From positions 124,001-188,000 of the forward strand of contig NZ_JAASQO010000003.1 of NCBI RefSeq assembly GCF_011762095.1: DNA of 64,000 nt. Direction: 5' to 3'. This document shows positions 44,985-55,048 of the stretch, piece by piece. The DNA is from Parvibaculum indicum. Its GTDB lineage: Bacteria > Pseudomonadota > Alphaproteobacteria > Parvibaculales > Parvibaculaceae. The notes below the pieces were generated by a model. The model saw only the letters and a program-made list of their open reading frames with translations. It did no database searches and was not told the DNA's origin. Every line of letters starts with the position of its first letter. Within the stretch, counting starts at the first letter, position 1. Position numbers and translations under genes: made by a program.

Positions 44985-45809
44985 ATGGAGCTGAAAACGA
45001 TCCGATACGACATCGCGGGCGGCATCGCTCTGGTGACGCTCTCGAGGCCTCATCGGCGCAATGCCTGGACGGGGCGGATGCATATGGAATACCGCCATGC
45101 GCTGGAGCGCGCCGAGGCCGACAAGGCGGTGCGCGTTATCGTGGTGACGGGCGATCCGGAGGGGAAGGCTTTTTGCGCGGGCGCGGATATGGCGGCGCTG
45201 GAAGGCCATTCCGAAAAAGGCAGATACGACCCCGGCACCGACGACACCATCTCCATGCCCGGCTATGGCGTCGCGCCGGAATTCGATGCGACCTTCGCCT
45301 ATCATTTCGGCCTGTCGAAGCCCGTCATCGCCGCCATCAACGGCGCGGCGGCGGGCGTCGGTCTGGTCCTTGCCGCCTATGCGGATATGCGCTTTGCCGT
45401 GCCGGGGATAAAATTCACCGCCGCCCATGGCCGCTATAATTTCCCCGCCGAGTTCGGTCTGTCCTGGATCCTGCCACGCATCATGGGGCTGACCCATGCC
45501 AATGACGTGCTGCTGACGAGCCGCGTCTTCACCTCCGACGAGGCGATGGAGATGGGCTTCCTCAACAAGCTCCTGCCGCCGGAAGAGCTGATGAACCATG
45601 TGCTGAATCATGCCCGAACCATGGCCGAAACATGCTCGCCGGGCTCGCTGCGCGTGACGAAACACCAGATCTATCGCGACCTGCATCGCGATGCGGCGAG
45701 TTCCGTGGAGGACGCCGAAAGGCTCCTGACCGAGATGATCCGGGACCCCGACTACAAGGAAGGCGTGAAGGCTTTCATGCAGAAGCGGAAAGCCGAATGG
45801 AAGGGGTAG
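44985..45809 (+). CDS. Enoyl-CoA hydratase/isomerase family protein
   Basis: 274 residues from ATG 44985, 8 bases after the hydrolase. Crotonase-fold markers: TLSRPHRRNAWTGRM, the oxyanion-hole segment AFCAGADMAALEG, and the second oxyanion segment INGAAAGVGLVLAAYADMRFA. The conserved catalytic Glu positions are not certain. Acts on acyl-CoA thioesters in a degradation route. Substrate unknown. Confidence 0.92.
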   Translation: MELKTIRYDIAGGIALVTLSRPHRRNAWTGRMHMEYRHALERAEADKAVRVIVVTGDPEGKAFCAGADMAALEGHSEKGRYDPGTDDTISMPGYGVAPEFDATFAYHFGLSKPVIAAINGAAAGVGLVLAAYADMRFAVPGIKFTAAHGRYNFPAEFGLSWILPRIMGLTHANDVLLTSRVFTSDEAMEMGFLNKLLPPEELMNHVLNHARTMAETCSPGSLRVTKHQIYRDLHRDAASSVEDAERLLTEMIRDPDYKEGVKAFMQKRKAEWKG

Positions 45810-45812
45810 GCG

Positions 45813-46688
45813 CTATTGCGCTTCGGGTTCCCAGGGTGTGAGCGCCTCCATCTGCAGCTTGCGCCGTTCGGCGGCGGAGAGGCTGTAATCGCCCTTGAAG
45901 GGCGCCTGTTCCCATGAGCCATAGGTCGGGTTGGGCAGCATGATCCAGTCATGCCCCCAATGGGCCTTGTCCGCTTCGAACACCTTGAGCCGATCGGCCG
46001 CGGTGCCTTTGAACCTGTCGGTGAAATCGCCGAAATTGTCGCCCATCAGCAGGACGATCCGGTAGTTCCTGACGATGAAGGCGCGGCGTTTGCCCTTGTA
46101 TTCGTCCCAGCCTTGCGCGGGATCCTGCGTCAGCACCGTCTCGACATTGCCCCCCATGGGAAAGCCCATCTTGACGAGGTTGCCGCGTGTCGCCTCTTTC
46201 TCGCCCACCGGGCGGTTGGTGACATAGAAGATTTTTACGCCCTTTGAAGTCGCATATTTGGCGAAGGCGAGCGCGCCGGGGATAGGCGTGGAAACCTCGT
46301 CCTTCACGAAGGCATCCCAGCTTTTGAACGAGAAGTGCTCGCCCGTGGCGATCAGATGGGCCATATAGGCCGAATTGTCGAGCACCGTCTCGTCGACATC
46401 CACGACGACCGCCGGGGGCAGGGCTTCGTAATCGTCCGTTTGCTCCGTGGCGGCGGTCCATGCCGGATCGGCCAGAGCTTCATCGAGGCGAATGCGCGCC
46501 AGCGCATAGGCGCTAAGCGCCGCCGCTTTGTACTCGGTCGAGCTTTGCATCCAGAGGGCGGCGCCAAAGCCGTCATTCTGCGCGGGCGGGCTGGTTTCCG
46601 CGGCCATGCCGGGCACGGTTCCGATCGCCAAAATCAGCCCCGCCATTATGCCGACCGCCGAGATGCCCCGTTTCAAGCTTCCGATCAT
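45813..46688 (-). CDS. HAD-superfamily acid phosphatase / 5'-nucleotidase, e(P4)-like
   Basis: 291 residues. Signal peptide (cleaved near GMAAE), no lipobox. The catalytic motif is VVDVDETVLDNSAYM (D-x-D-x-T/V). The motif VTNRPVGEKEATRGN and lower HAD loops follow in the typical order. Expected to dephosphorylate extracellular nucleotides or phosphate esters in the periplasm. Convergent with the enoyl-CoA hydratase gene (3-base gap). Confidence 0.88.
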   Translation of the reverse strand: MIGSLKRGISAVGIMAGLILAIGTVPGMAAETSPPAQNDGFGAALWMQSSTEYKAAALSAYALARIRLDEALADPAWTAATEQTDDYEALPPAVVVDVDETVLDNSAYMAHLIATGEHFSFKSWDAFVKDEVSTPIPGALAFAKYATSKGVKIFYVTNRPVGEKEATRGNLVKMGFPMGGNVETVLTQDPAQGWDEYKGKRRAFIVRNYRIVLLMGDNFGDFTDRFKGTAADRLKVFEADKAHWGHDWIMLPNPTYGSWEQAPFKGDYSLSAAERRKLQMEALTPWEPEAQ

Positions 46689-46793
46689 TGAAATACCCCT
46701 GTCTCGAACTTGCCCGCCGGGCCGCTCAAAAAGCCCCGATTGGCTTCAAACCCGCCCAATGCTATATGGGCGCGTCTTAGCATAGAAAGCCAA

Positions 46794-48596
<1,803 letters not shown>

Positions 48597-48624
48597 TCGG
48601 CGCTCTCTGTTTCCGGACGTGAAA

Positions 48625-48651
48625 AACCGCCCGGCCAATGGCCGGGCGGTT
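48625..48651. terminator. Bidirectional rho-independent terminator
   Basis: Twelve-bp perfect stem (48625-48636 with 48640-48651) with a 3-base loop, flanked by A-run on the left and TTC on the right. It serves best for the minus-strand gene at 48690-48986, with a T-run on that strand, and also lies 30 bases after the lepA stop. Confidence 0.75.
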
Positions 48652-48689
48652 CATTCCCCTCTTGGCCCTTTCGGGCCGCCCGCGTCGTC

Positions 48690-48986
48690 CTAGTCCTTGC
48701 GGCCGAGCAGCGCTGCGATGGCCGCCACCACGACGCCGAGTACGCCGATGACCGCCCAGGCGGGATAGGACATGACGGTCTCGATCGGGCCCGCAGCGCC
48801 CTCCGCCGTGCCGTCCGTCGCCCAGCCCATGAAGGCATCATGGGACCCCGGGTTGAGCAAGGTCCAGAGCTCGCTGGTGGAGCGGATCACCACCTCGCCG
48901 GCCTCGAGCGAGCGCAAAGCGTCGGAGCCGAGCGCCATCAGCGCGACGATAATGAGTACAAGTCCGATGACCCGAACAACAATCAT
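48690..48986 (-). CDS. Small two-helix membrane protein
   Basis: 98 residues from ATG 48986 (MIVVRVIGLVLIIVALMALG). Helix 1 is about residues 3-22; helix 2 about 73-92 (AWAVIGVLGVVVAAIAALLG), ending with basic GRKD. The linker is periplasmic or cytoplasmic depending on orientation. Related proteins occur widely in alphaproteobacteria without assigned function. I do not recognise a family. Confidence 0.6.
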   Translation of the reverse strand: MIVVRVIGLVLIIVALMALGSDALRSLEAGEVVIRSTSELWTLLNPGSHDAFMGWATDGTAEGAAGPIETVMSYPAWAVIGVLGVVVAAIAALLGRKD

Positions 48987-49169
48987 GGATATGAGCCCCC
49001 CAGCTCCAGCACCGTGACAAAAACAAGCGTTGGGAACGGTAGCGCCAGAAACTGTCCCAAACAAGCACACTGCTGTGAAGATTGTGCGGCGAATCAAGGG
49101 GATGGCAGTTGATTCAGCCACAACGATGCGTATAGTGCCGCCCTCTGCGGCCAATGCGCTGCAAAATGC

Positions 49170-49259
<90 letters not shown>

Positions 49260-49447
49260 TAGATTTTTCCACTTGAAATCAAGATGTTGAGACCCGCCGC
49301 CCGGTTGGAAGGGCGAAACGGTTGGCCCCGGAATCGCCTGGATTGCCTGCGCGCTGCGCTGCAAAACGCCCGGGCGCGGAGACAGCGAATCCGTCGATGC
49401 GGCAGAATTGCTACAGGCCGGGGCAAATTATGGTTAACGAGCGCCGG

Positions 49448-50002
49448 TCAGTTCGTGCGGGCGATCTGAAGGGAGCGCCGCGGCCTCAGATAGGCTTCAT
49501 CCGTGAACACGAAGGGGCTCGTGAAATATTTCCCGAGCAGGGAGGTGTAGGTGAACTTCACCTCCGCATAGATCACGCTATCCCCGCCCGAGGTTAGCCC
49601 GGCGGGAAGCGCGAGGGTCGAATTCTTGCCGCGCGCGGACATGTTGTAGCCGTCGCTCCAGGCCACCTTGGTATTGTTGTGGCCGTCGGCCACGACGCTG
49701 GTGACGCGCATCTTGAGGTTCGAGGCGTCGAACGGCGCCATCACCGCCGCTGTGGCGGCAAAGATGTCGGTCATATCGTCATCGGTTATGACGGCGGACT
49801 GAGCGACCAGGTCGGCCACGGTCTGGGTGGCGAGTGTCACGCGGCGATTGGCCGTCAGGGCATCGGTAATCTCCAGCGCGCCGAAATACATTATGATCAT
49901 CAGCGGCAAGATGAGCGCGAATTCCACCGCGGCGATGCCCCTCCGGTCGCCTGCGAAGCGACGGAAGACGCTGGAAATATGCGAGCGCGGGTCCCGTTTC
50001 AT
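49448..50002 (-). CDS. TadE-like pilus minor pseudopilin
   Basis: 184 residues. A short cytoplasmic start is followed by a prepilin-like region RRGIAAVEFALILPLMIIMYFGALE, with a charged Glu in the hydrophobic segment, as in TadE/TadF pseudopilins. Processing would be by CpaA. The rest is periplasmic. The start is 3 bases after the stop of the next upstream minus-strand gene, so the pair is co-translated. Confidence 0.88.
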   Translation of the reverse strand: MKRDPRSHISSVFRRFAGDRRGIAAVEFALILPLMIIMYFGALEITDALTANRRVTLATQTVADLVAQSAVITDDDMTDIFAATAAVMAPFDASNLKMRVTSVVADGHNNTKVAWSDGYNMSARGKNSTLALPAGLTSGGDSVIYAEVKFTYTSLLGKYFTSPFVFTDEAYLRPRRSLQIARTN

Positions 50003-50005
50003 GAC

Positions 50006-50572
50006 TCAGTTCACCGGCGGAAGCGCGGCGCCGAACGGTTCGTTGCGGAACGCGACGCTGGAAACCAGCAGACGGCCGTTTCCGGATACGTTCGACAGGC
50101 CGATGGCGGTTGGGCTTATCACGTCCCAGACGTAGTAGGCGCGCACGAGAACGATGTCGCCTGCAGTGCCCGGTTCGAACCGATGATGTTCGACGACATT
50201 GCCGTCCGCATCGATCAGCGGGGCGAACACGACCGAGGTGAAACTGGGAAAGGTCTGCACATCCACATTGAGATTGCTTTCGCAGTCGCTGATCAGCGTC
50301 ATGCGGTCGCAGATGAAGGTTGTGAAGTCGGACTCGCCCCATCCCTGCATCTGGGCCTGGCCGGTGCGGACCATGCGGCCCGCCTGGGAGACCACGCTGT
50401 CCATATTCGCATTGGCAAAGAAGGTAAGACAGGTCTCGATGATGGCGAAGAGCAACATGAAGAAGGGCGCGGCCAGCAGCGCGAACTCGACCGCGGTTAC
50501 GCCTTTCTCTTCCCGGCGGAACCGGCGCAGTCTGGCGAAAAAGCCGCCTTTATTGTCGCCAAGCTTGTCCAT
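50006..50572 (-). CDS. TadE-like pilus minor pseudopilin
   Basis: 188 residues from ATG 50572; upstream in-frame starts (TTG 50647, ATG 50623) are possible. Contains EKGVTAVEFALLAAPFFMLLFAI, the G-x-x-AVEFAL prepilin signature, then a Cys-containing periplasmic part (ICDRMTLISDCE). Two TadE-like genes in tandem presumably form the minor-pilin set with the TadG-like protein encoded divergently. Confidence 0.88.
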   Translation of the reverse strand: MDKLGDNKGGFFARLRRFRREEKGVTAVEFALLAAPFFMLLFAIIETCLTFFANANMDSVVSQAGRMVRTGQAQMQGWGESDFTTFICDRMTLISDCESNLNVDVQTFPSFTSVVFAPLIDADGNVVEHHRFEPGTAGDIVLVRAYYVWDVISPTAIGLSNVSGNGRLLVSSVAFRNEPFGAALPPVN

Positions 50573-50877
50573 GAGCCGGTCCGAACGCTTTCTGTCGGTG
50601 GAGAATCCACGCCTTGCTCCCATCCATAGCGGACCTGCTCTTACCAAATCGTAAGTGAGGCGCGCGACATTTGAGGCGAAGTACCGGAAGCCCCGGTTTC
50701 CGGTATCCTGATGTTTGCCGGCGCAGGGATGCGGTGTCGTTCGCCGCCGCGGGATTATGCTTAAAATTGGTTCAAGCTGCGCCGCGGGGCTTCACCAAAA
50801 ATTAGGAAGCAGAACCTAGAAATGAAATCTGGAGACTGGCGCTTTTTGCGCGCGTTCTCGGATTGGAGTTCTTCGGC
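50573..50877. other. Non-coding divergent promoter region of TadE-like and TadG-like genes
   Basis: 305 bases without a convincing gene. It contains an inverted repeat (see 50682-50705) and a run GCGCTTTTTGCGCG near 50840. I see no clear promoter consensus in it. Confidence 0.5.
50682..50705. promoter_or_regulatory. Inverted repeat in the TadE/TadG divergent region
   Basis: TACCGGAA (50682-50689) and TTCCGGTA (50698-50705), perfect, 8-base spacer. May be a regulator site for both pilus-gene directions or a hairpin in the plus-strand leader. Confidence 0.5.
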
Positions 50878-52185
50878 ATGTCGGGCATGAGAAAGCGTCT
50901 CACGTTCACTCACGCGATGCGTTACCTCGGCGTCTTCAAAAGGGACAAGCGAGGCAATTTCGCGACGATCTTCGCTCTTGCGCTTATTCCCATTCTTGTG
51001 GCGATGGGCGCGGCGGTGGATATTTCGCGTGCCTATGTCGTGCAGTCGCGCCTGCGTTCCGCGCTCGACGCGGCCGGCCTGGCCGTCGGGACGGCCACCG
51101 GCAAGACCTCCACCGAAGTACAAAACATCGCTCAGGCCTATTTCGACGCGAACTACCCGGCCGAGAAACTCGGCGTTCCGGGCACGATCAACGTGGTCGA
51201 CAATGGCGACACCGTCGATCTGAGTGTGACGGCGGAATTGCCGACCACAATCATGCATATTGTCGGTATCGAGGAGATGGACGTCTCGGCGACGTCCCAG
51301 ATCAAGCGGCAGGGCAAGAAGCTCGAAGTGGCGCTGGTGCTGGATAATACCGGTTCCATGGGGCAGCGCGGCAAGCTGCCGGCGATGAAGGATGCCGCCA
51401 AGCTCTTGCTTGAGACGCTCAAGAATTCCAGCGCGGCGACGAGTTCCGGCGACGTCAAGATCGCTGTCGTGCCTTTCACCGTCGACGTGAATGTCGGCAA
51501 GGAAATGAAGAACGAGAACTGGATCAGGTGGTCGACCACGACACAGGAATATGTGTGTACCGGCTATTGGTGGTGGGAGACATGCGAATGGAAAGATGTC
51601 ACGACCACGGTCAACAAGAACAGTTGGAAAGGCTGCGTACAGGACCGGGACCAAGATTACGACGTCAGCAATACCACTGCGGATCCGGCTGACGACACGA
51701 CGAAATATCCTGCCGAATCCAACAATTCCTATTGTCCGTCGGCCCCGATCCTGCCGCTTACGGACAATTGGGACGTGATCGAGGCAAAGATCAATGCGAT
51801 GAACGCAAGCGGCAACACCAACACGACCATCGGCCTTGCATGGGGTTGGAATATGGTGACTTTCGGTGGGCCGGAATCGACGGCGGCGGCCAAAGCGGAC
51901 GACCTGGAGAAGGCGATCGTTTTCCTGACCGACGGCGAGAACACGCAAAACCGCTTCACCAGCTCGCGAAACCAGATCGACGACCGTACGGAGTTGATCT
52001 GCGACGCGATACGCGAAGACGAGATCAAGGTCTACACGATCCGTGTGATCGAGGGGAACGCGACCCTGCTGCGTAACTGCGCGACGGAATCCGGTATGTA
52101 TTACGACGTGGATCAGGTGGACGAGCTGAAAAGCGTGTTTGCGTCCATCGCCTTGCAGCTATCCAATCTGCGCATCGCGAAATGA
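50878..52185 (+). CDS. TadG-like pilus protein with vWA domain
   Basis: 435 residues from ATG 50878 (GGAG about 10 bases upstream; TTG 50863 also open). N-terminal prepilin-like segment (KRGNFATIFALALIPILVAMGAAVDI) predicts a membrane anchor. A von Willebrand A domain follows with MIDAS-like DNTGSMG (D-x-T-x-S). An unusual Trp/Cys-rich insert (CTGYWWWETCEW, WKGC) interrupts the domain. TadG-like proteins are minor components of the pilus at its base. Divergent from the TadE genes. A terminator follows. Confidence 0.9.
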   Translation: MSGMRKRLTFTHAMRYLGVFKRDKRGNFATIFALALIPILVAMGAAVDISRAYVVQSRLRSALDAAGLAVGTATGKTSTEVQNIAQAYFDANYPAEKLGVPGTINVVDNGDTVDLSVTAELPTTIMHIVGIEEMDVSATSQIKRQGKKLEVALVLDNTGSMGQRGKLPAMKDAAKLLLETLKNSSAATSSGDVKIAVVPFTVDVNVGKEMKNENWIRWSTTTQEYVCTGYWWWETCEWKDVTTTVNKNSWKGCVQDRDQDYDVSNTTADPADDTTKYPAESNNSYCPSAPILPLTDNWDVIEAKINAMNASGNTNTTIGLAWGWNMVTFGGPESTAAAKADDLEKAIVFLTDGENTQNRFTSSRNQIDDRTELICDAIREDEIKVYTIRVIEGNATLLRNCATESGMYYDVDQVDELKSVFASIALQLSNLRIAK

Positions 52186-52246
52186 GGCGGCGCCGGGACG
52201 CAGGCACGCCAGAGGCGAAAATGTCGATGCGTGGACGCTGAATATC

Positions 52247-52281
52247 AAAAAGCCCGGAAGCAATGCTTCCGGGCTTTTTTG
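52247..52281. terminator. Bidirectional rho-independent terminator
   Basis: Eleven-bp stem AGCCCGGAAGC/GCTTCCGGGCT (52251-52261 with 52265-52275) with an A-run before and T-run after, between convergent genes. Confidence 0.9.
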
Positions 52282-52316
52282 TGCGTCGTATCTTGCGCGT
52301 CGCCGGCCTGGAGAGA

Positions 52317-52835
52317 CTACTCGTTGTTCGCCGGCGAAGACTGTTGCGCCATGGCATTCGCAGCGCCCGTCAGCGCTCCGGCCTGTTTCATCAGGTTATC
52401 GAAGCGGGGAACGTCGTCGCCCTGCGCCGCCACGGCTTCGCAGCGTGGCGCGCAATTATAGGTGTACTGGCCCGTGCCGCGCGTAAGCGTGACGATGCCT
52501 TCGTCAGGCGCGGTAATGTTGATCGCCAGATTGAGGATCTGCTTGCCGTCCTTGTCGAGAGCGATGAGATCCGTCTGTCCGTGGTTTTTGCCCAGGATAT
52601 AGACGAGCGTCGAGCTCTGCACGTTGATGTCGGCCACCCTTGGGTTGGAAAGCAGGACCGTCGCCGCGGGCGAGGTCAGGGTGAGCGGGCGGGAGCTGTT
52701 CACCGGCACTTTCATGTCGTCCGCCTGCGCGGCGGTGGCGACGATCGCGGCAAGCCCTGCGCCTGCCATGGCGGCGACCAGGCAGGTGCGGAGAGTTGAG
52801 GCGCGGCGGTCGCCTTTGAATGTTTGTCGGTTCAT
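52317..52835 (-). CDS. Stand-alone pilus/secretin N-domain protein
   Basis: 172 residues from ATG 52835. Has a signal peptide (cleaved after QADD-side AQA). The mature part, VPVNSSRPLTLTSPAATVLL ... QTDLIALDKDGKQILNLAINI, aligns with the N-terminal domain of the CpaC secretin encoded at 55855 (SNPEIVDAVV ... QILNLEIRV). No secretin domain follows. It is convergent with the TadG-like gene and within the Tad region. Function probably concerns assembly or plugging of the secretin; that is inference. Confidence 0.8.
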   Translation of the reverse strand: MNRQTFKGDRRASTLRTCLVAAMAGAGLAAIVATAAQADDMKVPVNSSRPLTLTSPAATVLLSNPRVADINVQSSTLVYILGKNHGQTDLIALDKDGKQILNLAINITAPDEGIVTLTRGTGQYTYNCAPRCEAVAAQGDDVPRFDNLMKQAGALTGAANAMAQQSSPANNE

Positions 52836-52953
52836 GTCTGCCCGTCCTGACACTGAATGTCCCGTAATGCCAACTGGTGGAAGCCTGCGCGGGAAACTGC
52901 CCGGCGCGATTCTCTTGTGCACGATAGCGCCAAGGAATGAACGATCTGTTGAC

Positions 52954-52981
52954 TAATCCGGAGCTTGGGACGGCCGGATTA
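52954..52981. promoter_or_regulatory. Inverted repeat upstream of the Crp-like regulator
   Basis: TAATCCGG (52954-52961) and CCGGATTA (52974-52981), perfect, 12-base spacer. It overlaps a possible -35 TTGACT (52949-52954). About 70 bases before the regulator start, so it might be an autoregulatory site. Confidence 0.5.
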
Positions 52982-53049
52982 ACACCTGTTTAAAGGCGGC
53001 GGCCTAGATTGGCCTTCTGTCGATATTCGATATTGTTGAGGTGCGGCGC

Positions 53050-53805
53050 ATGTTTGGCGGAATCTCCCGGGGAGAACAGGCACAAGGCGGCGGCCGCTCA
53101 CTCGCCCGGATTGCCATTCTTTCCGACCTGCCGCGCAAGGAACTTGCGCTGCTTTCCACCGAATGTGAGTGGCGCGAGATGGCGCGGGAAGAAATCGTTC
53201 TCTCCTCCTCCGCGGGCGATGCGCTTGACGGGATCGTCTTCGTCGTCGCCGGAGCGGTCAGACTGGCCCGGCCCAATGGGCTGACCGGCCAGATCGACTA
53301 TCTGGACGTCGCCGCCGGCGGGCAATTCGGCGAAATGGCGGTTTTTGGAATCCCCGATCCGGAGCTGACGGTGATTGCCAGGGAAGACGGCCTTCTCGCC
53401 ATCCTACCCCAAATCCGCTTTGAGGAACTGCTCACCCGCGAGGAAAGCGTCTCGCGTGCACTTCTTGTTCAGTATGCGCATTTGCTGAGAAGCGGCAGGG
53501 ATGCGGAACCGGACAACGCACTGTCCGATGCTGCCGATCTAACAGGCGAACAACGCGTCTATGGGGAATTGATCTCGCTCGCGGAGCCCAGGGCGGGTGA
53601 GGGCGGCAGTCCGGGTGGTCTTTTCGTCGCCAGGTTACCCCGCCATCGCGAGTTGGCCAGTCGCCTGGCGACCACCGAGGAAGTCGTGGCTCGTGCGATC
53701 GCGGCTCTCGTCCGGGATGGCGTTGCGGTCCGCGAGTATCCTGGGCTTCTCATCAGGGACGAACAGTCGTTGCGCCGTCTCTATGAAAAAAAATCACACG
53801 GCTGA
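53050..53805 (+). CDS. Crp/Fnr-family transcriptional regulator
   Basis: 251 residues from ATG 53050 with GAGG about 9 bases upstream; GTG 53041 is an alternative. A cyclic-nucleotide-binding-like beta-roll spans about residues 20-130 (FVVAGAVRLARPNGLTGQIDYLDVAAGGQFGEMAVFG), without an obvious cNMP pocket Arg-Ser signature. The C-terminal winged helix is RHRELASRLATTEEVVARAIAAL. Placed immediately upstream of flp-cpa, it is a plausible controller of Tad pilus genes. Confidence 0.88.
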   Translation: MFGGISRGEQAQGGGRSLARIAILSDLPRKELALLSTECEWREMAREEIVLSSSAGDALDGIVFVVAGAVRLARPNGLTGQIDYLDVAAGGQFGEMAVFGIPDPELTVIAREDGLLAILPQIRFEELLTREESVSRALLVQYAHLLRSGRDAEPDNALSDAADLTGEQRVYGELISLAEPRAGEGGSPGGLFVARLPRHRELASRLATTEEVVARAIAALVRDGVAVREYPGLLIRDEQSLRRLYEKKSHG

Positions 53806-54087
53806 ATTTTTAACCTGGAAGTAACCAAACTATTTTTCTGCCGATATGAGCTATGCCGTATCGAAGCGACACAATGCCAATGCATGTGGAGTAAATATAT
53901 GTATTTTCTTCTGTCGTTTTCAAGTTATCGGAAAGTGTTCATGCATTAGAACCGAATTGGAAGGGCGGGGTTAGTTTTTGGGTAACGTGTCTCGTCTAGT
54001 ATTCCAGCCAGTCCGAAAGGGCGGCCTTCGCGGTAGAAGCGCAGGCCTGGTGCTGTCGATAGTCACTTAAGTTCAAGGAGGCTTGTT

Positions 54088-54255
54088 ATGAGCCAGTTTC
54101 TGAAGTCTTTTGCAAAGAACGAGTCCGGTGCGACCGCGATCGAATATGGTCTCATCGCCGCCGGCATTGCGGTTGCGATCATCTTCGCCGTCAATACTCT
54201 CGGCTCGACGCTGAAAGGCGTGTTCACAGACGTGAATTCGCAGATCGGAAGTTAA
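54088..54255 (+). CDS. flp: Flp/Fap-type pilin
   Basis: 55 residues, too short for many annotators. AAGGAGG precedes the ATG. The prepilin segment is N-x-S-GATAIEYGLIAAGIAVAII, with processing before Ala after G-A-T (the GATAIEYG motif), then a short C-terminal tail. Polymerises as the Tad pilus shaft after cleavage by CpaA. The upstream ~280 bases are unusually AT-rich and probably hold the main promoter. Confidence 0.95.
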   Translation: MSQFLKSFAKNESGATAIEYGLIAAGIAVAIIFAVNTLGSTLKGVFTDVNSQIGS

Positions 54256-54295
54256 TCGCCGCAAAGCGATCCTCCCCCAAGGGAGGATGCAACTC

Positions 54296-54330
54296 AGGCC
54301 GCGGGAACCGTTATGGTTTCGGCGGCCTTT
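54296..54330 (+). terminator. Candidate terminator or attenuator after flp
   Basis: AGGCCGC (54296-54302) pairs with GCGGCCT (54322-54328), with an inner partial stem and only a short T-run. A smaller hairpin (54269-54276 with 54281-54288) precedes it. Partial termination would keep flp expressed above cpaA. Confidence 0.5.
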
Positions 54331-54489
54331 GTCGTTTGATCCCCGTGCATGTGAGTCAACCTTGAAAATGTTCAGTGATGAAACATTAAGGCCGCTCGTT
54401 TACGTCAAATTTACGGTCGCCCGCCCAGTATTTCCTTGAAAGTCTGATCAAGGCCGTCCGATCCCCGGGCGCCGGAAGGTCAGTTGAGG

Positions 54490-55011
54490 ATGGGCAATCA
54501 GGTGATCAATCTCGTGGCCATTATCGTCTTTCCGCTCGCCATGATTTTCGGGGCGCTCTGGGATCTGACGACCATGACGATCCCCAACTGGCTGACGGTT
54601 TCGCTGGCCGCCGCTTTCGTGGCGGTCGTGCCCTTTGCGGGAATGGGGATGGAGCAGATCGGTTGGCACCTCGTCGCCGGCGGTGTCGCGCTTGCGGCGG
54701 GAATGACGCTTTTCGGCTTCGGCTTTATCGGCGGGGGCGATGCAAAATTCGTGGCGGCCGCCGCGCTCTGGATCGGATGGTCCGATCTGCTCGGATATCT
54801 CATTGTTGCCTCCATCTTCGGCGGTGCGCTGACGCTTGCCATTCTGGGGTTTCGCCGTTTGCCGCTGCCGCAGGTGCTCGCCCGCCAGGCATGGGTAGCG
54901 CGGTTGCACGATCACCGCGAAGGCGTGCCCTACGGCATTGCACTCGCGTTGGCCGGGCTCGTGATTTTCAGGGACTCACAATGGGTCGCCATCGCAGCTT
55001 CAGCCGCATGA
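54490..55011 (+). CDS. cpaA: Prepilin peptidase (type IV A24 family), Tad type
   Basis: 173 residues from ATG 54490 with GGAAGG upstream. Six hydrophobic segments; the two catalytic aspartates are D in DLTTMTIPNWL and D in GGGDAK (FIGGGDAKFVAAA). Cleaves the Flp prepilin leader at the inner membrane. Lies 234 bases after flp. Confidence 0.92.
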   Translation: MGNQVINLVAIIVFPLAMIFGALWDLTTMTIPNWLTVSLAAAFVAVVPFAGMGMEQIGWHLVAGGVALAAGMTLFGFGFIGGGDAKFVAAAALWIGWSDLLGYLIVASIFGGALTLAILGFRRLPLPQVLARQAWVARLHDHREGVPYGIALALAGLVIFRDSQWVAIAASAA

Positions 55012-55048
55012 GAGCGGCGAATGATCCGCGTGGAAAGGAAATGAACAT

